64,000 bases of DNA, from the NCBI GenBank assembly GCA_023512835.1, contig CM042087.1, positions 4,064,021-4,128,020 of the forward strand, read 5' to 3'. This DNA is from Taxillus chinensis. Taxonomy: Eukaryota; Streptophyta; Magnoliopsida; Santalales; Loranthaceae. Below, piece by piece: positions 56,459-64,000 of this stretch; position 1 is the stretch's first letter; each line of letters starts with the position of its first letter. The translations under genes were made by a program, and so were the position numbers. The notes beneath the pieces were generated by a model, which did not search any database, was not told the origin of the DNA, and saw only the letters and a program-made list of their open reading frames with translations.

Positions 56459-57346
56459 GACCTTGTGGTGGATAATCTGTCGAGTATTATCATTGTTGTT
56501 ATAATATATATACGTAAATTCATATAGGTGTGATCTCCTATATGAATGTTGGCCTTCAATGGCATATTTGATGTGATCTCCTATGTGGACGTTTGCTATC
56601 CTGTGCAAGTATGCCTGCATGATTAGTGTTCGATTTTATGCCCGTGTGGCTAAGTTTGAGAACCTATAATTGTGCGCATGCCATGTGTTTGATTTTATGC
56701 TTGTGATGCAGAAATGTATGTTATGTGTTTGATTGTATGATTGTCAACCTGAGAGGCAGTGGGAACTATTTTCCTGAGAGGCGGTTAAACTATTTGCTTG
56801 AGAGGCGGTTAAACATTTGCCTGAGAGACGGTTAAATATTTGCCCGAGAGGCGGTTAAATTGTTAGCCTGGAAGGCTGTGGTATTGGTAGCCTGTGAGGC
56901 TATGGAGCCAGCGTGGCTGGGGCTGTGGTTGCGCCCATTTGAGTGGTGTGCTTTACTTGTGTTTACTACTGCTACGACACTACACTAGTACACGTTCTCA
57001 TGTAGTGGTTAGGTGCGTGGAATGGGTTGGGGAGACTTGATCCCAACTGAGCTGTGGTTGCTCACCCCTCCTACTGTGATGTGTTTTCTTGTAGGAACCT
57101 ACAAGCGTTAGGTGGAACCCCAAGGTGGAAGACCATATTTGTTTTACTGTTCCTTTTCAATTATGCTATTTTGTGGAAACCAATGTAACCCCAGTGGTGA
57201 GAGATTATAAAAAAAAATTTGAATGTAATAAAGGGGTGTGGTTTGGTTGTAAAAGATTATTGTGATTTGAAATTAATAAAGATATTTAATTTACATTATT
57301 ATGAATTTCTGCTGTGTGTGTACGATGTCTTGCGTGATGTTGTATA
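56459..57346 (+). mobile_element. G2 3' LTR, second part
   Basis: It continues the LTR after T1 (TGTGGTGGATAATCTG), with the TCATATAGGTGTGATCTCC block, GCGGTTAAA units at about 56775-56860, TTGTAGGAACCTACAAGCG, and a polyadenylation-like AATAAAG region. It stops at GATGTTGTATA, about 75 bp short of the expected end. Confidence 0.88.
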
Positions 57347-58016
57347 TGTTGGAATACTGGAATGGGGTTAATGATTAACCGCACCGAAACCAATTTTAAA
57401 AATTTTATTCCCACAAACAAACAAACCCAGGAATCAATTGTTTAATCTTTGCAAAAGAGAGAAAAGAAGAAACCAACCTGAAGAACGGTAAAGCTAGAAC
57501 CCTCTTCTTTTCCCTCCAAGAACGAACTCACGATCCGCCTTTGATCGTTCTGCGTCTCCTGGATTCAACCACCAAATAGCCTTCTCTCTATTCACCTTCT
57601 CAAGGAGTATAGAGAATGGCACCCTTGGATCAAAGAACAGGAACACCACCTCTGCTAGTGGTTCATCCATCTTTCTTCCTCTCTTTTGGTCAATGATCGT
57701 GAGTCCGGCACACGCACCCATTAACCTAGGAGGCTATGCATATATTTATACACCTAGGGTTACCGCTGTGCTATTACGCATACGCTTTTTAGTTAAATAA
57801 TAATAATACATATTATTTAAACTATTTAAATAAGATATAATCCTATTACGTAACAAACTAATTAAATAAATATATAATATTATTTATTTATCAAGTAAGT
57901 AAATACCATATTTATTCATTTAATCACATTAAATGGATAAAATATTTATTATTATTTATTTAATCTAATTAAATAAATAACCATGTGATATATATTTAAC
58001 CCTTAAATTAGCTTAA
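57347..58016. other. Unassigned segment between G2 and the C3 LTR end
   Basis: It begins TGTTGGAATACTGG and includes a minus-strand 75-codon open stretch (57494-57721). A block of about 50 bp (57660-57712, GTTCATCCATCTTTCTTCCT to GATCGTGAGTCCGG) matches C3's 5' LTR at 18009-18060. A very AT-rich tract follows (57778-58010). Reversed, it has an LTR-like layout (TATAAATATATG near 57740, leader, ...CCAACA end). It could be a fragment of another LTR recombined with that of C3. Confidence 0.4.
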
Positions 58017-58242
58017 CGCTTGTGACTGATTCTCTTAAGCAATGAGACATTAACTTACATCACCCAAACGAAGACCGCATAAACGGTGCAAGCAAACTGT
58101 CCAAATGGATCCCACTTTATAAAACTCTAAGGAAAGTTTTAATTAATTAATCTCATTACAAACTTATTTATTAGTTTTCACCCCCCTCTCTGTATACAAA
58201 CCCTTATTTAAAGATAACTGTGCTTGGAACCTGGGAATATCA
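58017..58242 (+). mobile_element. C3 3' LTR, terminal segment
   Basis: It matches the last part of the 5' LTR (from GCTTGTGACTG near 18347), including the GAAGACCGCAT block, the C run, TTTGTATACMAACCC, and the end CTGGGAATATCA. GACAT follows at 58243-58247. The 5' LTR stretch 18061-18346 has no clear equivalent in the 3' LTR. Confidence 0.88.
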
Positions 58243-58247
58243 GACAT

Positions 58248-58500
58248 GTTAATAGGGCAATCAATATGAAAAAGCATTGAACTCATATAGTGTTAATTAT
58301 GTCAGCTTAACAACTTCAGTCGGGAAACACAAGCATCCTCCCAATAGGAGATGTGGGAAGATAGTAGTCAGGAAAGATTCATATCATCAGCAAGCATGAT
58401 CAGTATGAAGGATAGTAGGTGTCTAACTCTCATTAAGAATCACAATGCATGTCCTGAAGAAAATACTGATGGAGTAAAAAAATTAGAAACTATGCAGACA
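58248..58500 (-). other. C2 start of post-pol spacer
   Basis: No gene. It matches C1 6450-6650 in reverse, including the TTTTGGGAGGATGCTTG-like stretch, and so places C3's entry point in the spacer just after pol. Confidence 0.7.
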
Positions 58501-59274
58501 AGTCAAGCATACCTAATTTGAGGAATAGTCCAGAAAATCTTGTATATGGTAGGGGCTTGGTGAGTATATCCGCAAGTTGATCATAGCAACATGTTCAAGA
58601 GATATATGCTATTTGAGAACATGATCTCGAATAAAGTGATACCTGACTTCAATGTGCATAGTCTTTGGGTGCATAACTGGATTGTTGCTTATAGCAATTG
58701 CACTGGTATTGTCGCAGTACAGTGGAACAGATGTCATGTTGAACCCGTAGTCAGTAAGTTGACTTTGCATCCAGAGTAGCTGTGCGCAGCAACTCCCAGC
58801 AGCTATATATTCTGCCTCAACAGTAGAAGTTGATACGAAATTCTGCTTCTTACTGAACCATAAAATCAAACTGCTTATGAGAAACTGACAAGTACCGCTA
58901 GTGGTCTTCCTATCGATGCGACACCCGGCAAAGTCCGCATCAGAATATCCGGATAAGGAGAAGTTGGACTCCTTTAGGTACCAAAGTACTAAATTCACTG
59001 TCCCTTTTAGATATCGCAATATCCGTTTAACATGTAGCATGTGTGACTCTTTGGGATTCATTTGATATCTTGTGCAAATGCAAGTTGCAAATATTATATC
59101 CGGACGACTTGTTGTGAGATACAACAATGAACCAATCATCCCTCTGTATTCAGTCACATTTACTGATTCTCCGTTGAGATCAGGATCAAGTTTGGCACTG
59201 ACTGGCATGGGAGTATTCACGGGAGAGGAGTTTTTCATGGCAAACTTCTTGATTAAGTTTCGTGTGTACTTTGC
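58500..59274 (-). pseudogene. C2 RNase H and pol C-terminus
   Basis: The minus-strand frame 59238-58609 is open for 209 codons: NTPMPVSAKLDPDLNGESVN, YRGMIGSLLYLTTSRPDI, GYSDADFAGCRIDRKTTSGT, EAEYIAAGSCCAQLLWMQ, LYCDNTSAIAISNN. A TGA-type stop then precedes the HISLEHVA end block. It is far better preserved than C1. One stop at about 59275 separates it from RT. Confidence 0.9.
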
Positions 59275-60298
59275 TTAGTTGATGAAGATTCCATCCTTCA
59301 TTTGTTTAACTTCTATCCCAAGGAAGTACGTTAATTCTCCCATCATGCTCATTTCAAATTTGCTAGTCATCAACTTCGCAAATTCTTCACAAAGCTTCGG
59401 ATTTGATGATCCGAATATGATGTCATCCACATAGATTTGTACAATTAGAGAATGATCTTTCTTTTTCCTTAAAAATAGAGTAGTGTCTATCTTTCCTTTT
59501 CTGAAATTGTGTTCAAGCAAGAATTCTGACAGTGTGTCGTACGAGGCCCTTGGAGCTTGCTTCAATCCATACAAAGCTTTCCATAGCTTAAACCATATGT
59601 TCAACCTTGTGTTCAATGAAGCCCGGGGGTTGTTTTACATAAACCTCCTCTTGAAGATCTCCATTCAGAAAAGCGCTCTTGATGTCCATTTGATAAACTT
59701 TGAAGTTTTCATATGAAGCATATGCCAAGAACATGCGGATCGCCTCAAGTCGAGCTACAGGAGCAAAGGTCTCGTCATAGTCAATGCCTTCTTCTTGACG
59801 GTATCCTTTGGCTACTAGTCTGGCTTTGTTCCGGATTACTATTCCATCAGTATCTAATTTGTTCCGGAATACCCATTTAACTCCAATGACTTGTTGCGAC
59901 ATGGGCCTTGGTATTAAAGTCCACACTTCATTCCTCTTGACCTGATTAAGCTCTTCTTGCATAGTGTCTATCTAGTTTGAGTCTTGGAGGGCTTCATCCA
60001 CGACCTTTGGCCCTATCTGTGATAAGAAACATGAGTAGAGGCATAGATTGGAAGTGGCTGCCCTCGTCCTTACTCCAACAGTAGGATCACCGATCACTTG
60101 TTCCGATGGGTGGTTCCGAGTCCACCTATAGTTCTGCGCAAGTGGTGGTGAGTAGTGAACGATTTGAAGCTCTACTAGATCGGGTGGATCTTGTACATTG
60201 GCTAGTTGAGCTTCTTCCAGACCTGTTACATCCGTATGATGAACAGTTTCAGAAGTACTTGAAAGCGCTTCAACACTGTTACTTTCAGTATGTATAGG
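59275..60298 (-). pseudogene. C2 reverse transcriptase with intact YVDD, and upstream linker
   Basis: Minus-strand frames hold the linker (YRWTRNHPSEQVIGDPTVG, near 60110), then VDEALQDSN, stop near 59970, [58 protein letters not shown], a frameshift near 59610, LKQAPRASYD, and the catalytic YVDD at 59422-59433. Comparison with C1 shows the family's active site before decay. Confidence 0.92.
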
Positions 60299-62179
60299 TG
60301 TCACGCCCCGGATTTCCAACCCGAGGAGACCGGAACGTGACCCTCCCTTTACCCGGGTTTGGATAAAGGGGTAGAATACAACATACACTTCACATTTTAT
60401 TTTTCAGAGACCAAATCACATAATTATTAAATTCAAACCACATGCCTTTATTAAGTTCCAAACTTCATTACAATATCTCTCCGCTGGGGTTACAAGGCCT
60501 CAACACAGTTACATAACACAAATAACATAAAACAAAGCCACAAAATAGAACTCTTCCACCTTGGTGTTCCCACCTAACGCCTGTAGGTTCCTGCAAGAAA
60601 ACACACCACAGTAGGAGGGGTGAGCAACTACAGCTCAGTAGGGATCAAATCTCCCCCAACCCATCCCATGCACCTATCCTCTATATGTGAGCGTGCACCA
60701 GTGCAGTGACGTGACATAGACATAACAAGGAAATCACACCACACAAACGGGCACAACCTCAGTCCCAACCACACAGGCTAACACTTTAACCACCTCTCAA
60801 ACAAGTGATTTAACCGCCTCTTCAAGCCAAGTAATTTAACCGCCTCTTTAGGCCAAGTGATTTAATCGCCCCTTCAGGCCAATTAATTTAACTGCCTCTT
60901 CAGGCCAAGTACCAAACAAACAAGCTCACAGCATACACCTTGGTCACTCAGGCATAAAACCAAACACTTAGCATGAACACATTCACAAGTGCACAAACCC
61001 AGCTTCTCAGGCATAAAAACAAACACTTAGCAGCCACATGTTTACAAACCCACAAATCCAGCCACACAGGCATATTAACAAACACGTACTGGGCACATTT
61101 ACACAAGCATAATCACACAGGCATTTTATCGAACATTTAACATGCACTGACAACCCAACGTCAGGAACACACCAAGGGCGCCATTGAAGGCCAACATCCA
61201 TATAGGAGATCACGCCTATATGGATTTACATATAAATATTATAACAATAGCCATAGAAGCTCTGTAAAACATCTACGTAGGGCTAACCCCAGAACAGACC
61301 GGGGAGGACAGAACCCCCACCTTAAAGAAGATCCTCCTTGTTCCCGCGCTAGACGCCGTTCTCCCCACTCAAGACGCTCCGGCAACAACCAGCAGCTCCC
61401 CTTCCTTCTCTCTCTCTAGCTCTCTCTCTCTCTACGATGGCTGCAGTGGCTGAAGAGAACCCTAACCCTAGAACAAGGAGTCTTCACTTCTTTATATAGG
61501 CATCACAACATCAAAACGATGTAGTTTTGATTAAGTGAATCCCATCATCAAAACGACGTAGTTTTGATTGCACAATCTACAACCTTTCCGCATCCACACA
61601 CGACAAAATATCCATAATTCCAACATGGTCCTTTGGGAAAAGATGATTAGAATAACAAAATCAAGGTGACTGTACAAAAATATGGCTGCACGCCATATCC
61701 CCAATTGGCGTGCAGGTCCAAATACCCTGAAATTCTACCCCAAGCTTCCTTGCATCAAGTAGAAGGCTAGTATGCAGTAATATGCTTGCACGCCAATTGG
61801 TCCAATTGGCGTTCAAGGCCTTTGGCTCTGAAACTTCTGTGGAAGGTAGAGGACATCACTCTGAGAAACTTTAGTTCTGCATGCCAATTGATTTGAGGCA
61901 ATCTACTTGGTCAAAATAAATCTCCAAAACCTGACAAAACAGCCTAAAAGCACCTGTATATGCAAATAGCATCTTCCTAGGCATAAATGCACGTTATCAC
62001 TTGTCACGTGCACCTCCCAAAAGTCCCCTCTTGGGCTCATCTCTTACCTCAAACTCGTGCATCAACATTCAAGGTGTAGCTAAAGTGTGTGGGAAGGAAA
62101 CTCCCTAAAACCCAACAATTTCCACTCACAAGGCATCTGTGGTTAACTTCGTACATACCGCAAAACACGAGTCATTACA
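60299..62179 (-). mobile_element. G3 3' LTR
   Basis: On the minus strand it runs TGTAATGACTCG to CGGGGCGTGACA. It has the GCGGTTAAA array (60785-60905), TCCATATAGGCGTGATCTCC (61195-61225), a GA tract (61405-61435), TATATAAAG (about 61491-61500), two palindromic elements (61510-61531, 61547-61568), and an Athila-LTR-derived part that ends at the Athila terminus at 61999. It is closest in layout to G1. Confidence 0.92.
61491..61568 (-). promoter_or_regulatory. G3 core promoter
   Basis: Two palindromic ATCAAAAC/GTTTTGAT elements 37 bp apart (61510, 61547) lie before TATATAAA on the minus strand. G1 has the same two-copy layout at 13763-13841, also with 37-bp spacing. Confidence 0.6.
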
Positions 62180-62194
62180 TCCTCTCCCCCTTAA
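62180..62194 (-). promoter_or_regulatory. G3 polypurine tract
   Basis: On the minus strand it reads TTAAGGGGGAGAGGA directly before the LTR, the same as the G2 tract, and is preceded by the GACGAAAAGTC stretch. Confidence 0.85.
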
Positions 62195-62394
62195 GACTTT
62201 TCGTCCTTGAAAAGAAACATACAAGGGATAGCAAACACATGCTACCCATTTGCAAAACGGCAAGCCTCGATACCCAGATGGATCACACAACATAACAGGA
62301 CATTTCAAACACATTGCAATCTCAAAACACCGAATCATGAACCACATACAAGAAAACACATTACTACCCCTTGGCCAACAGCCACCTTCCACCG

Positions 62395-62480
62395 TCAAGA
62401 TTGTTCGTCCTCGAACAACACTGGGTGTTGCTCACGCATCATGAACTCACATTCCATGTCTCCTCTGCAGGACGTGTCGT
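62395..62480 (-). pseudogene. G3 chromodomain/pol terminus
   Basis: The minus strand reads MREQHPVLFEDEQS and a stop at 62395, matching the end of G2 pol (LIREQHPELFEDEQA). Upstream, EETW is visible in a neighbouring frame, so a frameshift lies near 62450. No further integrase sequence was recognised upstream, suggesting a deletion or strong decay. Confidence 0.6.
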
Positions 62481-64000
62481 CCTCTAAAAGACAACACACC
62501 TTCCATAACGCACATGCTGATGCACATCGCCCACAACCATTCACATACCCGCGACTGAAGATATCACACCATAACACACATGAAGGCACGTACCCACAGA
62601 CCCAATACAACACAGCATGATAGGGAAACACATATTCTAATCTCACAAACAACCCTTGTTCTCCTCACCTAACACATGTCACAAGTATTCACATGTCACA
62701 AGTATTCACATGTCACGACGGTGTGAGACATATACGCCCATCACCAACACGTTTAACAAATCACATAGGTCACAGAGCAACTCACATCATAAACACCACT
62801 ACAAGGAACAACTCACAAACAAAACACTACTACACGTTTAACGTTCCACTGCCCATTCACCAACACCATACAAACTCATCCGCAGGTACAAACTTATCCG
62901 CAGGGAGTGTCCTCACAACCTTCCCACCGTTGGATTTTTCGTCCCCGAAAAGAGAAATCAAGTAGTAAACATCACGAGAAGATCAAAGCAACACATAACA
63001 CCCATGAGCACAACAAGAACTACAGCTTGGCCAATTAGCGTGCTGACAACAACTCATGTGCGCAAGTCTGACAACAGTGAGGTCGAGAAACCTCCCACAG
63101 AGTCGCTAAGACCCCGACAACTGAACAAGGCCAACACCATAAGCTTATGCATGAAGTATCCATTCGCTAGAATTCAGATGATTGAACGAGAAGTCACTGC
63201 ATCGACATAGCAGGGTACTCGGCGTTAGACGCCTACTCGTGTCACAATAGGACCAACACTCCACAATGTAAAATACCCAACAATGACACCACTGAGATTT
63301 GATGTCAACGGACACCAACAATTTACAACGCAGCCACACTCCATATGTAGACCTTACCCTAACAGCAAACACAAAGAGGTCATAAGGAAACACAAACAAA
63401 CAAGAGAAAAGCATTATGCAAACCACAATCACAGTCCCACACAGGGATATCACCACAGCAGCACCAGCATCACAGCTGAAACCGCCTCACTCTATAGTGA
63501 TACACGCAACAACAGAACCCAACCAATGCCAAAGGGAACTCAAGATGACTTACAATCCAGGACACAACTACAGCAGGATGAAGTTTGCTCTCCACCAATT
63601 CGGTCACAGTCAACAAGACGCCCAACGGAGTTCAAGGAGTAACTCAAAACAACAAATGCAGTACCATACACAACCACAGCAAGACCAAAATCCACCATCG
63701 GGCTATCACCTGTCGCCGACCGTGAGGATCGACTAAAAGAAGTCTATGAACCAGAACACCACACAAATAACGCCTCTCGGACACTTCGTGCTAGCATCCT
63801 TGATCACGGTTAAATAAGTATCCACCAAGGTCCCACAGCCTACATACTAACTAAGGCGTACACTACAGCCCAAGTGTTAACGCCTTTCAGAGTTGGCAGA
63901 CACCAAACGAAATGAAGTGGAACTTATCCTCTGACATCGGTTAAGTATAACTAACACAGCTCTCTCTCTCTGACCAGGAAAAATCCTCCCACCTGCAACA
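62481..64000 (-). other. G3 interior, unrecognised
   Basis: No protein domain recognised on either strand. Notable items are a short tandem repeat with unit ACATGTCACAAGTATTC at 62674-62718, and a second, diverged copy of the pre-LTR GACGAAAA stretch at about 62937-62955. The remainder is A/C-rich on the plus strand with only short open stretches. It may be a rearranged or spacer part of G3, or yet another insertion. Confidence 0.35.

Larger units (their letters stand above)
51621..57346 (+). mobile_element. G2: rearranged Tekay-like chromovirus element
   Basis: A 5' LTR begins TGTGATGACCCG (51621). Only the last part of pol remains (53085-53463), then a purine tract and a 3' LTR (53787 onward) broken by T1. 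Gag and most of pol are deleted. The end of the 5' LTR is inverted in place (52768-53084). The 3' LTR lacks its final stretch (GGGGCGTGACA is absent), and no target duplication can be found, so the right end was deleted together with flanking C3 LTR. Confidence 0.88.
16928..58242 (+). mobile_element. C3: Ty1/copia element carrying all central nested insertions
   Basis: The 5' LTR starts TGTTGTTCCC at 16928 and the 3' LTR ends GGGAATATCA at 58242. The duplication GACAT flanks both ends inside C2. Internal order is tRNA-Met-type primer site, gag with zinc knuckle, protease, integrase, reverse transcriptase, RNase H and purine tract. A1 (with A2 inside) sits in the reverse transcriptase. G4, G2 (with T1 inside) and an unassigned segment sit in the 3' LTR. 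There is no env-like ORF. Two-knuckle gag suggests the Maximus/SIRE side of Ty1/copia, but lineage is uncertain. Confidence 0.93.
58243..60298 (-). mobile_element. C2: pol part (minus strand), cut by G3
   Basis: This is the continuation of C2 across C3. Minus-strand order is linker, RT, RNase H, then the beginning of the post-pol spacer, which continues at 16922. At 60298 the sequence breaks at the start of G3, after ATAGG. The rest of C2 (integrase, gag, 5' LTR) would lie beyond the window. Confidence 0.92.
60299..64000 (-). mobile_element. G3: Tekay-like element, 3' LTR and part of the interior (minus strand)
   Basis: An LTR of 1881 bp (60299-62179) is followed on its internal side by a reversed purine tract and a pol C-terminus, so this is a full element (or a large part) and not a solo LTR. 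It interrupts C2; the five bases before it are ATAGG. The other end is outside the window. Confidence 0.85.

Noticed and set aside
57494..57721. 75-codon minus-strand frame as a possible host exon
   Set aside because: No recognisable domain. It overlaps a block shared with the C3 LTR and sits in an LTR-like segment without splice context that I can support.
62207..62620. 137-codon plus-strand frame near the G3 tract
   Set aside because: It is antisense to the purine tract and pol end of G3, has a His/Thr/Asn-rich composition with no domain, and is best explained as a shadow.

Overview
The window is plant nuclear heterochromatin made almost entirely of nested LTR retrotransposons. I see no convincing host gene, tRNA, rRNA or CRISPR array. 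A flowering plant with a repeat-rich genome is indicated by Sirevirus/Maximus-like Ty1/copia elements with an extra ORF after pol, Athila-type Ty3/gypsy elements with a tRNA-Asp-like primer site and an env-like ORF, and Tekay-like chromovirus LTRs. I cannot name the species.

Layout, outermost to innermost. C1 (1-9518, +) is a decayed Sirevirus whose gag is split by a solo LTR of its own family (S1, 291-1703). C2 (9519-16927 plus 58243-60298, -) is a second Sirevirus inserted into the 3' LTR of C1. C3 (16928-58242, +) is a Ty1/copia element inserted into C2, flanked by the duplication GACAT. A1 (23131-47713, +) is an Athila inserted in the reverse transcriptase of C3 (duplication ATCTA). A2 (30194-43189, +) is another Athila inserted in the env-like ORF of A1 (GACCT/GACAT). 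Tekay-like pieces are spread around: solo LTR G1 in C2 (12548-14405, TTTCC), solo LTR G4 in the C3 3' LTR (49398-51105, CGGAA), the rearranged element G2 (51621-57346) with a copia solo LTR T1 inside its 3' LTR (54449-56458), and G3 (from 60299 to the window end, -). The nesting C1>C2>C3>A1>A2 is five deep.

All elements look defective for movement. C1 has lost catalytic residues, C3 carries C-to-T type stops, A1 has lost gag, and A2 is shredded by one- to three-base changes. Even so, A1 and C3 keep recognisable protease, integrase and reverse transcriptase signatures. The env-like ORF of A1 is nearly open once A2 is ignored, and ends in a domain that looks like a Ulp1/C48 cysteine protease.

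The most interesting signals are: (1) the Ulp1-like domain in the Athila env-like ORF; (2) an LTR-like promoter (G-box cluster plus TATA) directly before that ORF; (3) a palindromic ACGT-core element upstream of the TATA box in LTRs of unrelated families, arrayed five times at 36-37 bp in G2; (4) exchange of U3 promoter cassettes between Athila and Tekay-like LTRs; and (5) CTG/CAG-associated erosion in A2 that may be an assembly artefact at methylated CHG sites.
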